Source of the DNA: Rhyacichthys aspro
Lineage: Eukaryota > Chordata > Actinopteri > Gobiiformes > Rhyacichthyidae
Direction of reading: 5' to 3'
DNA: 64,000 bases
NCBI GenBank assembly: GCA_036850595.1
Contig: CM072159.1
Location: 1,974,529 to 2,038,528, forward strand
Shown: piece by piece, positions 1 to 10,603 of the stretch
How positions within the stretch are numbered: position 1 is the first letter of the stretch
Layout of the letters: the number at the start of each line of letters is the position of its first letter
Made by a program: the position numbers and the translations under genes
Notes under the pieces: generated by a model
What the model saw: the letters and a program-made list of their open reading frames with translations, nothing else
Told to the model about the DNA's origin: nothing
The model's database searches: none

Positions 1-230
1 TGATTAGGGTCTAGCATTAAGATCTCTCTCTCTAGACCAGAGACACACTGGAAAAGACCAATCAGGGAGTGTTAAACACAAACTGCCAACAATGTCATGC
101 AAAGAAGTGCTGCGCTCACAGTTCTGGAAGAGACTGGAAATGGTCCAACTCAATCAGCGTGACTTTAAATGGTTCACAGACACATTACTCTTGATGCAGT
201 TTGCATTAATTAGCGTCTTGATGAGCATGA

Positions 231-1019
231 GTGCTTCTTTGTAGGGGTTGTCTGATTGATCAGCCACTGATCATGATAGGCCAATAATGGCTAAAAATAG
301 TCTGATTGGCTATCTGCTAGAACGGCCAATCAGCAGGGCCAATCAAATGATGCAAAACATGCAAGACTGTCACTTGTTTAATACACAAACAGTATCTCAA
401 GTCTGACGTTTTTTTAGATGTCTCAGCAAGACATTAAACTCTCTCTTTGCAACATTTGTCACAAGGAATTCCTCCGCCGAGGAAAGCAACCAAAAATATA
501 CTACATAACATACTATATAAGCTAGCACTAAGACCAAGCAGAGCAGCTCTACAGCACTGACGCCCCTCACACAGCTCTCACTGTCTCAAACTCTGCTACG
601 ACAGCAACCCCATACAGCATATTCTGTTTTCCTTTCTGGTTTATGTAGCACTCCAGTGTGTGCCTGTTATTTGTTCCTTAATTTAAAGTTCAGTGAAATA
701 AAGCTGACTTTGGATAGTTGGATGTGGCCAAAATAAGTGAAGTTATTTGTTAGGCATTTTGATGTTTGTGGTTATTGTGAGCGAAACTTACTGTTCTTGT
801 TGGATAAAACTAAAAAAAAAGTAATTAAAGAAAAGAAAACAGTTTGTTTGTCAGTTGAATACCCTTTAATTTTACCACACCCTAATAATTAACATTTAAA
901 ATAGGCTTCTGTGTTTTTAAGTGTAGTGAATTTATCAAGGTACATAATAAAACAGAACCGATCACTGGCTGATAATGATTTCAGTGATCGGCCTCAAAAA
1001 ATCCTGATTGGAGCACCCT
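231..1019. mobile_element. Remnant of a hAT-like DNA element
   Basis: The right end reads inward as AAGGGTGCTCCAATCAGG followed by a GCCGATCACTG stretch. This is the kind of terminus seen on short fish hAT-like elements. The left part (about 231-330) repeats the same GATCAG/GGCCAAT vocabulary. No transposase reading frame survives and the left end is not sharply defined. The family assignment is from memory of such termini, not from a search. Confidence 0.45.
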
Positions 1020-1903
1020 TATTTCTTTGTAAAGTATGTTGGTGAAACTGCTGTCATTGACTATTTAATAATAATCACATTTCTTTAGTGGTAAAAATAT
1101 TTAAAAATGTGTTGAACTGATTGGACCTATCAGGTAGCCCCTTATCTATAAAAGAAGTATGGCGTAAAAGCTTGTTCATTTTCTGACCAACAGAGGATCA
1201 GACTCTTCCTAACATCAAATTATTTTAAAATTACTAATCTGCTTGGTTTTCCATTAGTTAATACTGTGTCATATTATATGTGCAATGTGTTACAAATTAG
1301 CTTTATTCATTTATTCATTTGGTCTTCTGCCTTTATTAGATAGATACAGTGTAGACAGACAGGAAAAGGTCTGGGCTTTTGACAATGCAGTTTGGTCTGA
1401 AACATGTTCTGTGGAGCATGAGCAAGCCTTAACATTGGAGTCACTGCATCTTAATTTGGGGTCTTTAACGCACAGCAGCAGAGTGAAGGAACAGGGAGTA
1501 ATAGAATAAATGGCACCTTCCACTGGGTTCAGTTCAGCTTCAGATGTCTATTTCTTTAAGATGATTTAGGGATTGGTTGTGGTTTATGAGACCAAAATTT
1601 CTTAGGGTGGTTATAATGAGGTATTATTAGGTTTTTGTAATTTTGACCCCCTTGGATTCATGCCTATATCCTTTCTCATTAATTGAGCAAATATATAAAC
1701 TGTCTCTTGGGGAAAAGAATGAGCTTGTATCACTTTACCAGAAAAGTCACATTTTGTAATTTATATCAAAGATACAATTGACCATTTTAAAATAATATAC
1801 AGTACTATATTTCCTGTTGTAGTGTTGTTGTGTATTGTACAGTAGATAAAGGTATATACATGTGATTCACACCTTACATCTCTATTTCTCCTTTCTGCAC
1901 CAG

Positions 1904-2122
1904 TTCTCTCTGCTGTCGGAGGTGCGAGGCCTGGTCACTCCTCATGACCTGGAGCGCTTTGATGCTCTGGTTTTACGGCGGGAAATCCAGGCTCTGAAGG
2001 CGCGACAGGGGCCTGGAGCAGTGGGCATTCAGAACGACTCCATGTCTATGGTCTCGAACCCAGACACACTGACCTCCTCCTCGGCCAGCTTCATGACCAA
2101 CACCACACTCAGCTCTGCACGG
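1904..2122 (+). CDS. whrn: whirlin exon (second HN-like helical domain, C-terminal part)
   Basis: This 219-nt exon is 73 codons in phase 0-0. It is bounded by a pyrimidine-rich acceptor (ctttctgcaccag) and a donor (CGG|gtaggg). The translation begins FSLLSEVRGLVTPHDLERFD, continues with a LRREIQALKARQ helix and a Ser/Thr-rich stretch, and ends SSAR. It matches the vertebrate whirlin segment just after PDZ2 as I remember it (FSLLSEVRG..., DLERFD.LVLRREI...KARQ, SMVS, SSAR). Whirlin is a cytoplasmic PDZ scaffold at stereocilia tips and at the photoreceptor periciliary membrane, partnering myosin XVa, usherin and ADGRV1. The preceding exon, which should encode the N-terminal half of this domain, is not visible in bases 1-1903. 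The ORF continues past the donor into intron sequence, so its later residues are not protein. Confidence 0.88.
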
Positions 2123-2817
2123 GTAGGGAATATTAGAACGTCTCAAAATGCTACTTCCATTTTGAAGCATCTAAAATGGCATACTCTGATAAAAAAAAAC
2201 TTGTTAAAATGGCTAATGTTCTACAACCACTCTAAATATCTACAACAAGGAGAACGGCTGAACTTAAAAGGAAGCTCATTAAAGGCCTATAGTGTCATAA
2301 ATGAACTCATAGATCCCAACATTTCCACCTATCCCTATATGACTAAACCATGCCAAAGTTTGCACAGAGTCACTTGACACACAGTCAGACAATGAGACTT
2401 GGATTGTGAGGGGCAGCCACAAAGAAAAAACTAAAACACCTCCTTGTGTAAACAAGATGCCTATCTGCAATAGAATCATTGCAGATTCATGTTGTTGCAT
2501 TGTTGTGTAAATGGCCTCTCTTAAGACAGGCTTAATAATGCTCAAAAGAGTTCTTGGTCTTAAAACTGTTATCTTTGTTTGTCTCAGAACTTTTTGTCCC
2601 TGTATATTCTGTACTGCTGGTTTTATTCTCTCTATGTGGAAAGTGGAGTGGGCGTGTTGGCTGCCAACAGATGGAGCTGAAAAGCCCCTGCTCTGCTCTG
2701 AACTTTTGTGGAGCTCAACACTGACACATCTTGCCAGATTCTTCTCCAAATGAAAAGTCTGTCAACTTGTGTTTTGATAACTGGTGTTTTTTCTTCCTGC
2801 GCCTAACCTTCGAACAG

Positions 2818-2850
2818 GAGAGGCTGCTGTGGCTCATAGATATGATGGAG
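2818..2850 (+). CDS. whrn: whirlin microexon, 11 codons
   Basis: This 33-nt segment reads GAG AGG CTG CTG TGG and so on, giving ERLLWLIDMME. It lies between an acceptor (cctaaccttcgaacag) and a donor (GAG|gtatgc). It is phase 0 at both ends, like the exon 695 nt upstream, so inclusion or skipping keeps the reading frame at the SSAR junction of whirlin. Length divisible by three and strong conservation-like composition suggest an alternatively used microexon. That it is spliced into whrn is inferred from position, phase and a remembered whirlin-like sequence; no transcript evidence is available. The next expected exon, the proline-rich region, does not follow. Confidence 0.65.
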
Positions 2851-2977
2851 GTATGCTCAAAGTGACACGTATCCACATGTATTGTAAAGTACAACAAAAA
2901 TCTGCTGTGTGTGCACAAGGATACGTCTCTTTTGTTGGCTGCAGTGCATTGGTTTGCCGTGCCTTTCTAAACCCTGT

Positions 2978-3077
2978 NNNNNNNNNNNNNNNNNNNNNNN
3001 NNNNNNNNNNNNNNNNNNNNNNNNNNNNNNNNNNNNNNNNNNNNNNNNNNNNNNNNNNNNNNNNNNNNNNNNNNNNN
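2978..3077. other. assembly gap, exactly 100 N
   Basis: There are 100 undetermined bases, a common default for a gap of unknown size in scaffolded assemblies. It lies immediately 3' of the whirlin microexon, and the sequence restarts in a G-rich run (ggggggcggggg). Gene order across it should not be trusted, because whirlin exons on the two sides have incompatible orientation. Confidence 0.97.
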
Positions 3078-3237
3078 GGGGGGCGGGGGATAGTGAATCA
3101 TGGTTGGGCAGAGGCTGGGCATGCAATAGGTCAGAGGTCAAAGTGTGTAAGGGGTAAGATGCAGAAGACATTTCGGAGTAGTCAAGGGCAGTGCAGAGGG
3201 GAAAATGTTAAAATACATACATTTATGTTGTCACACA

Positions 3238-3416
<179 letters not shown>

Positions 3417-3755
3417 GAACCTAATTAGGAGATGAGTAAATCATAAGGTATTATGATTTAAACACCTGTCAATCAAACTAAAGACCACTTTGACACAGCC
3501 CCTAGGACCATGTCTTGTCATGAGTATAAAAAGATGGCTAAGATATCTATTAGTAAAGTGTTCAGTAAATTGCAGATTTCTGTAGGAAGCTTTTGATAGA
3601 TAAATCAATGGGCTTTTAGATTTTTAGGAATTTAGTGAGTTGTAAGGGAACATCGTATTATGATGAGTCTCCACAGAAGTTTCCTTACTCTAGGTTAGGA
3701 GTGCATGCCAAGAAACAAATACACCAGAGTTTGGTTTCTTTAAATGGCCAATTTG

Positions 3756-4156
3756 TAACCTGACTCCACCAGATTGAACTGCTCCACAGAACATAGTCTA
3801 TTTCGCAGTACCATCTGGGAAGGCTCCCATTGAAAGCGTTTCCAAAAGGGAGGCGCCTTCTGTCAAAAACTTGGTGTTGATTGGATGAATGACTAGTATC
3901 CGCTTAGCATGAGGTTTCTTTAACCAATCACAGCAACGGCATGGCGTGCCACTCTTTGCGCTTGTTTCAAAGAAGAAATACTCTCTACTTTTGATAAAAC
4001 TGTTCTGATAGCAGCGTCAACGCTAATGTCTTTCGGCGTAGCCATGTTGAAAACAAAGAGGAGAAGAGGGCGCTAGTTGCTTTCGTCAAATTAAAAACCC
4101 GCCTCTTCCTGTTAGTGCTGCCACATCATTGGTCACAAGAGTCCAGCTGCAGCATA
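3756..4156 (-). mobile_element. Short non-autonomous element, copy A, with helicase-like ORF
   Basis: This copy is homologous in reverse orientation to 44957-45465. Shared landmarks are the TAACCTGACTC end, a CCATCTGGGAAGGCTCCC block, a GGAGGCGCCTTCTGTC block and CTCTTGTGACCAATGATGT. It lacks about 70 bp near one end relative to copy B. It carries the 41-codon ORF described separately. Confidence 0.75.
3920..4045 (-). CDS. 41-codon ORF inside repeat copy A, RecQ-helicase-like N-terminus
   Basis: The ORF runs from ATG to TAA and the product begins MATPKDISVDAAIRTVLSKV, followed by ESISSLKQAQRVARH. The partner ORF at 45171-45296 has the same length and differs at only six residues. The pattern SxxSLKxxQRxA resembles the segment before the Walker A motif of RecQ-like helicases (Q-motif region), which I recall from fish helicase-like genes. 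The frame stops before any Walker A motif, so no helicase activity is possible. It is most likely a captured host fragment or a decayed transposon gene rather than a functional peptide. Confidence 0.4.
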   Translation of the reverse strand: MATPKDISVDAAIRTVLSKVESISSLKQAQRVARHAVAVIG

Positions 4157-4493
4157 TTACAGGACTCTCTGGTCCTCTTTATTTAAGAATCTCCATTAGT
4201 CTTTTTTACATTAAAAATCACCATTGACAACAGCAAGTCCCTGCAGGGCTATATTCTTATTGTCTAAAAAGGAGGAATTTGAGTTGTGGACTTGCAATTT
4301 GCAAAAAAAAGGCCAACGCACCCACCTTTACGGGATGTGTACAAAAGTGATCCAACATTATAAAGAAATGTGGGGCAACATTGTTTTGTGGATCGACAAA
4401 GTACCGAAAAAGTACTAACTAACTACTCATAATTGCAAAATTTAGAGTTGAACTACAGTTAGGAAACTAGATAATGTTTAAGCCACAATGTGA

Positions 4494-4576
4494 GTGGTGG
4501 TGCTTGTGTGTGTGTGAATGGAAGCTTGATGTAAAGTGCTTTGAGGGCCTAAGACGGTATGAAAGCACAACACATG
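4494..4576 (+). repeat. LINE 3'-tail-like fragment
   Basis: The sequence gtgtgtgtgaatgg...tgtaaagtgctttgag resembles the conserved 3' end shared by fish L2/RTE-type retroposons and their SINEs. It is short and isolated and has no flanking duplication that I can see. Confidence 0.4.
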
Positions 4577-4579
4577 AGC

Positions 4580-5210
4580 ATTAATATGGTTTGCTGGTAC
4601 CTGAATTGAAATTCTCAATATCATCATCCAGTCACTCCAGCGTATCATAAAATCAGCTTCTCATTCATTTGTACCACATCAATTGAAGGCAGAAACATCT
4701 CCTTTGAAAACTTGTATATCAGGAATATTTTCCACACAATTTTATGAGACTTTTTTGTAAATATTTCATGAAGAGATGAATTGCTGTGATTGTGATGCAC
4801 TAGATCAACCAATGATTAAACGGTTCACTCACAACGTCTGCCGATGGGCCATTACAAGATGCTGATGGAATTTCTCCCAGCTATTCCCTAGTTAAGGAAT
4901 TAAGTAACTCCATTTCTTTGATACTGACTAACTAGACATCCTCTTGATATTTAAGATTCACTTTTTTAAACCTATATTCCTAAGACACCTATTAAGTTTC
5001 CATTTCCACAATATGGACATAGAGAAATGGGCTTGAAATCCATAAGTAAACAGTAAAACTCAAAGTGCTGCCTCAGGGCCTGCAGAAAGTGAGGCTGTAT
5101 AATTAAACCTTACTTTGAGCAGTGGACAGAAATAATTACAGAGAATCTAGTTAGAGCTCCTCACTGACACCTCACAGACCAGAAGTGTTTAATGTGTCAT
5201 TTAAAGGCCT
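4580..5210. other. non-coding stretch, nothing recognised
   Basis: This is AT-rich single-copy-looking DNA with no long ORF, splice-bounded exon or transposon terminus that I can support. It is probably intronic or intergenic. Confidence 0.5.
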
Positions 5211-5211
5211 T

Positions 5212-5369
5212 TCATATGTAATCTCCCGCTCTGTCTGAAGGCAGCGGAGTTAGAGGAAGGATGGGCTCCATACTAAACAGCACCTTGAGCCGATGTACCG
5301 TCTCCGGTAATGAGCTCCTGTTGGAGGGTTTCACCTGGAGGTCAGCTCTGAGCAGATCAGAAATGGCGT
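5212..5369 (-). CDS. possible terminal coding exon of an unidentified gene
   Basis: On the minus strand a good acceptor (tttactttccacag) precedes 51 open codons and a TGA. The product begins DAISDLLRADLQVKPSNRSS and continues LPETVHRLKVLFSMEP. The segment is much richer in GC than its surroundings and the codons look coding-like. I do not recognise the protein. CAG|gtgaaa and AAG|gtgctg inside it could be donors, so it might also be a shorter internal exon. It could equally be a decayed exon or a conserved non-coding element. Confidence 0.3.
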
Positions 5370-5399
5370 CTGTGGAAAGTAAACCTGAAGAAGCCACTC

Positions 5400-5920
5400 A
5401 GCCATAAAATGTAGATACTAAATATAAATAATAGTCGTGGAAATGACAACAGCTGAAACAAGATGGTTGTTCCTCAGTAAAATGCTATGTGGACAGGGAC
5501 ACAGGAGGAGTATCTCCCACTTGAACAACTAAAATACTGCCCATAAATATATAAACTTCATATTATTTATTCATATCATGTGCCTAGTGGTAGCCTCTCA
5601 GTGGGACAGGTGACCTAAGGCTGTTTTCTAATTGGATTTTTTACAGACTGTTATGGACCAGGGCACAAAGACCTGTGTCCTTGGCCAATCAGACAGCGTT
5701 CTTTACACCACCAAATAACATCCCGTCCACCAACAGCACATGAACAAACAGTGAAACAGGGTTAAGTGAAAAGGGGAGATGATTTTTTTTTACACTCACA
5801 ATAACATCTCTTCTTCTACTTGCTGGTAAAATATAAACTCATAAATACACATTAGAAGTGTATAATTAAGAGGTTGTACTTGTGCTCTCATATAAATTAA
5901 CCTCTGCTTTTGCAGCTGCA
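5400..5920. other. non-coding stretch, nothing recognised
   Basis: This is AT-rich sequence between the candidate minus-strand exon and the GT microsatellite. It has no reading frame or repeat end that I can defend. Confidence 0.5.
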
Positions 5921-5942
5921 GTGTGTGTGTGTGTGTGTGTGC

Positions 5943-5992
<50 letters not shown>
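5921..5992 (+). repeat. (GT)n microsatellite
   Basis: About 36 dinucleotide units, interrupted once by gcgtgcgt, give a near-pure GT/AC tract of the kind very common in teleost genomes. Confidence 0.97.
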
Positions 5993-5994
<2 letters not shown>

Positions 5995-6690
5995 CTTTTC
6001 TGGAGACATAGTTTATGAATAGCTCTAGTCTTATGTTATATATTTGCTGGCCCTGGTTTAAAGCCCATAAACTTTCACAGGACTAACTCTAATCCTTTTT
6101 AGACAAAAGAACTTCCCTTTGTAAAACAAACAATAAGTAGCCTGTGGTTTCTGAAGTAGAACAAACAGTGCTGTCAATAAAGTGAAGAACTTGTTTTAAT
6201 ATTTATAGCACTGTGAGCAGTGGCAGTAGTGACTCTATTAACTCCTGCTGTCACCAGAACTTTGAGCTAAATTACTCATTGTGGACTTAATCTGCTCTGC
6301 TCTGAAACTGGGCACAGTTGCTGCTTTTGTAAATTACATGGTCTGGCATTTCACTTTGACATAGTATTTAGCATTTAAAAAAAGTCGCCCCGAAATGCCA
6401 CTTCTTGTCTCTTTGTTTTATTCCCATTTCCCTCTGTTCATCCAAGCAAAACTCACAGTGTTACCTCTGAGAAGTGGCCAATGCAATCTGCAGAGTACAC
6501 ACATTCACAATCTCATGGGTTTTTGTTTCCTGAGCAGTTTCCAGAGACCTGAGGTGACCCAGTGCGAATGTGGCAGATCTAACACACAGCAGCACATTAA
6601 CAGTATGGTCTAGTACAGCTATTTAAAGGTTTGGGAATGTATGTACTTTTAGGGATACACTTTTGGTCTTTTTTAAGCAAAGGCTATGAC

Positions 6691-6800
6691 TAGGGCTGGG
6701 CGATATAGCTTTACAGGCTACTCGATGTATAGCGGGTTGTTGATAGTGAGATATAAATTATTACTATATTGTGACAGCACACGCCCCAGACCCTTAATTA
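6691..6800 (+). mobile_element. hAT-like MITE end, fragment
   Basis: The string tagggctgggcgatata is a typical terminus of a widespread fish hAT-type MITE. It is followed by the usual AT-rich, ataaattattactatattg interior. I do not find the opposite end, so this is a fragment. Confidence 0.45.
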
Positions 6801-6929
6801 AAATCTCCTCCATGCAAGTGTTTTGTATCAGAGAATGGAGAAGGAGCACCTGCACAGTGCAGACTGAGTTACTCTGACTATGCTCAATAAGTCCTGTCAG
6901 GAGCATGCTCAGTGCACTATAAGCAAAGC

Positions 6930-7725
6930 CTTTGAATAGAATTTTGTGTAAAGGTCTAAAGCTTAATGCATGTGCATATCATGGACTATAGCCTCAGTCT
7001 GGTACTAAAATGTTTTTTGATTGTAGTGGCAATCAGCACACAGTTTGTTGTGCACATGTGTTATTTTTAGTATTTTTCTTGTCCTAAAACCAACCAATGA
7101 TGCTCCTAATAAAAATGTCAAGGTCTATCTGGGGCATTTGGTGGTGATGTCAATGATTCCTTACTCCACCTTATTAGCCCTATGGTATCTCTGCAGAGAA
7201 TTCAAGAGAGAGAAATGGAATTCTGATGAGTTTGATGTGCACTGTCAGCTTGTTTCAGTTTTGAAACAACAACTAAAAAAGTTAGTTTTCTCTTGGTTTT
7301 GGGAATAACTAACAAGGAATGGTCAGCCGACATGGGAGAACACATGACTGGTTCATGTTAGACAGATACTGCAGGGCAAAACAAAATGATTTTAAAATCA
7401 ATTTAGAAGCCGACTGGCTGCCAATGAAAAGCTGCTTAAATTAAAGAAAGCGAATCTTACTTTTGTGCACCAGTGCACTATCTGTAGACAAGACGAATCA
7501 GGCTAACTGCAGCAAAGAGTGCATTCTAATAGCATAAGTTAGTGGTGATAAAAGCATGAATTAAGATTCCAAAGAGGACCCTAAAGAGCATAGACTTGAC
7601 TTTGGCTAACTGCATCAATTGAAAAAAAATCTTTAACAGTAAAAGAGAAAGTGAAATCCAGTGGCACACAACACATATTTTTCTAACATCAGTCCACCTT
7701 TCTGGGGATTTAATGAAACAATAAA
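6930..7725. other. non-coding stretch, nothing recognised
   Basis: This is AT-rich DNA with only short chance ORFs. No exon or transposon end was identified. Confidence 0.45.
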
Positions 7726-7726
7726 G

Positions 7727-8017
7727 TAACAAAATTTCATTCCGACTGAGCTGGCTCAAGCAGCATCCAGCAGCTCTAACTGTCCCTGCTCCAGCCTCAG
7801 CTCAAACCTCTCTGAGATCGAGCCGAGGCCTTGGGGACGGCAGACAGATCTCACACAGATTAGCAGCTGTTTGTTCCAGATGTTTGTGCTACAGAAAGAC
7901 TCTAACACGGTCGATAAGCTGCTCCGTACCGACTTTCTGCAGCGTCTGTCAGCCCCAGAGAGCAGTTTATTGTCAGATCAGCTCCGTTTATCTCACATTC
8001 AGTCTGGCAGAAAGTAA
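7727..8017 (+). other. GC-rich open segment, possible exon or conserved element
   Basis: One plus-strand frame stays open from a TAA near 7725 to a TAA at about 8015. It includes ISSCLFQMFVLQKDSNTVDK followed by LLRTDFLQRLSAPESSLLSD. Base composition and codon choice stand out from the AT-rich surroundings. I see no convincing acceptor and donor pair and do not recognise the product. A conserved regulatory element, a non-coding RNA exon or a decayed exon are all possible. Confidence 0.25.
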
Positions 8018-8019
8018 CA

Positions 8020-9028
8020 CAGCACACGGCTGTGAAATGTACACGACAAACACAGCGGGATTCACTGTTCTCTGAATCTCGGAACAAATCGAAGCAGAAG
8101 CTAGAACTGGAAAAGAGTTCTTTCTCCGCCAAGCCAGGTTTCATTAATTTATCCAATTTTTTTTGCCCCCATCTCCCAAACATTCATTAAATTTCTACTG
8201 CCTTAACTGGAGCCTTTCCCAGTTGTTTTGTCTGTGAGGTGGGGTACATCTTGGACAATCAAGGGCTAACACTTCCACATATACTCTGACACACATGCAT
8301 TCCTTTGAAGTGGGATAAAGCCATGACCTGCTTGCTGAGAGGCAAGATCCCCGTTTCCAAAAATTTGCAAAAATGTGGATAAATAAATTGTGTCCCAGAC
8401 AAACTACTGTAGCTTGCTCATGTCATTTTTATTTTATTTTTTTTTAACGAAATTCCTCCTAAAGTTTACTTTATGATTCATGTCCCACCGCTTCAACTTA
8501 CCTTCTATTAAGTGTTTAGAGTCACGGTTTTTCTTACATTAGCTTCTTAGGGTAGTTTAAATGGAAATATTTGACCTGGCATGTGGATGCAAAGTGGTAT
8601 TAGCTCTCACTAACAACTTATGCTGCATCCAGACTAGTTCCTTTTACATTTTATCTGTGTCCACATTTAAAGACAGAAAGTACAACCAATCAAAGAAGAT
8701 GGGCAGGTCACAAATACAGGTAAATTGTCATTCTTTGAAGTCAGCATTTTGGTGGGTCTATGTGGTCAGAGAGAGATTAACTGAAATAGCAAACGTCTGT
8801 GAAAATAACAAGACCTTTGGAAGCTTTGACCAATTACATGCTCGTATTGGTAGACACCAATGTCCGGGATAGAGGAAATAAAATTGGGTAGTGCTGCTTT
8901 AAGCTGCACATGAGACTAAAACCACACCCTCTTGTTGTAGTATTAGGTTTCACCTTAAGTATTTTGTGTATGGTATTGCACTATATTTTACAAATTGCCT
9001 GTTTACAACAAACAATAAAAGCAGTAGT
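8020..9028. other. non-coding stretch with a possible MITE end
   Basis: I see no gene. The motif tgggtagtgctgctttaa near 8889 resembles one end of a common fish MITE that begins TTAAAGCAGCA, but no matching opposite end was found. The remainder is AT-rich and unremarkable. Confidence 0.35.
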
Positions 9029-9610
9029 CAGGCCTTGACATTACACCCACCAACCCGCCAAATGCAGGTAGATTTATGTTGTGGTGGGTAATGCCGTCTC
9101 TCCAACTAGCCACTGTGGCTAGTTCGACTCAGTACAAATAAATTTATAATTGTAGTCCTCTCAAATGCTCTTACTACTGTATATGCTGCGCAACTCGTTG
9201 ATACAACACTACAACTCCCATAAGCACCGAGTGTAGAGCGCACGCTGAGCCCGCTCTAATTGTCTCTTTGCGCCGCTGGGAGAAAAGATGTGGAGACATA
9301 TAGCAGGAGTGAAAAGATCCAAATAGAAGACAAAAACGCCAGGGGAGGATGTACAAAATCAAGACGATGAGCCAGAAGCTTAGAAAAAGAAAAGACAATT
9401 TAATTATAAATGGAAAGAAAATCGAGATGATTTATACCCAGGTCACCTACTGTATATTTAATCAATATTTAAATGTTTGATTTTTTTAATGATTTTGAAC
9501 AAGTAATTTAGAAACTTAATTTTGGCTAGTTAAAACACCCAATGGCTAGTAACTTTTAAAAATCACCAGCCACAGTGGCTAGTGACCAAAAAAGTTAATG
9601 TCAAGCCCTG
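9029..9610. mobile_element. hAT-type MITE with 8-bp target-site duplication
   Basis: The terminal inverted repeats are CAGGCCTTGACATTA at the left and the complement of CAGGGCTTGACATTA at the right (14 of 15 identical). The 8 bp outside the ends are gcagtagt (9021-9028) and gtagtagt (9611-9618), 7 of 8 identical. CAGG termini with an 8-bp duplication are the hallmark of the hAT superfamily. Inside, copies of CTAGCCACTGTGGCTAG-like sequence lie near both ends. There is no transposase, so the element is non-autonomous. Confidence 0.85.
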
Positions 9611-9645
9611 GTAGTAGTGTTAAACTCTTGCTTGTCTTAGGTTAA

Positions 9646-10599
9646 AGGTCCTATATTATACTATTTTGAACATTATACAGTGCATTTTGGATACATTTAG
9701 GTTACCATATCACGTTTTGCAACATGAAACACACAATATTTATCTTATACAAGCGGTTTGGATGAGCTCTCATCATGAGTCCAAAGTGAACGGTCTGATT
9801 TGGCGCTGTCACTTTAAGGCTCAGCTCTTCCGTGTTAGCTCATGACATCATGCTATAGCTACGTGAGCTACGCTGGAAACAGACTGAAGTAAACACGGTA
9901 CATGCTAGTAATAACTTTTTCAGCAATAGCTTTGAGAGTAAATGAGCCGTATATCTTCGACCCAGAGTCTGATTCTGAGTTCGAAGAACATGAGCAAACA
10001 CAAAGACCTCGAAGGCTTCTACAAGACGTTTCTGCTTGATAAATGAGAAACTATTTATTGTGTATGTTTCTATGGTGTAGCCCGTAGCATAGCGCGTGTT
10101 AACTGCTTCTGTTTATTGGTGCACATGTGGAAATGACCGTACAATGCCTACTGAAGTTGAGAATGTATGCTGCCTGGAGACTCCTAAGGTAGCTGGTGTG
10201 CAGTGTTTTGAAAGAACTATAATAAAGTAGCCTAGCAATATGTAGAGCTATGCAGTAATACTTGTTAGTAATACATGTTGCTGACGGTAAGTAAGCTAAC
10301 ACAGTAGCAGCGATGCTTCTCTGTGCGTCTGAGCTGCAGAGCACGGCACTTGTTGACAGTACAGGAGAGAGGGGCTGGAGGAGTGTGGAGGAGCACTTCG
10401 TGGAGAGGAGTGGTTTATTTCACATATTGACGTCATTGCGTGAAACAGCTCGTTGAAAGGACTGTAGCTCAAACTAAATAAATTACTTAAACATGCGCGA
10501 ATGAAACAAAACACAACTTTGGGTATGTGTTTGAGGTAGAAACAACGTTATAACATGGTTAAAAGCTCAGAAAAGTCGATTTCGCATAATATGGGACCT
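9646..10599. mobile_element. TTAA-flanked non-autonomous DNA element
   Basis: The ends read AGGTCCTATATTAT and, inverted, AGGTCCCATATTAT. Each is flanked directly by TTAA (9642-9645 and 10600-10603), the target site of piggyBac-type transposases. The 954-bp interior has no transposase frame. A second, truncated copy lies at about 60600-60846 in the opposite orientation with the same TTAA-AGGTCC junction. The element starts only 35 bp from the end of the neighbouring hAT element. Confidence 0.75.
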
Positions 10600-10603
10600 T
10601 TAA

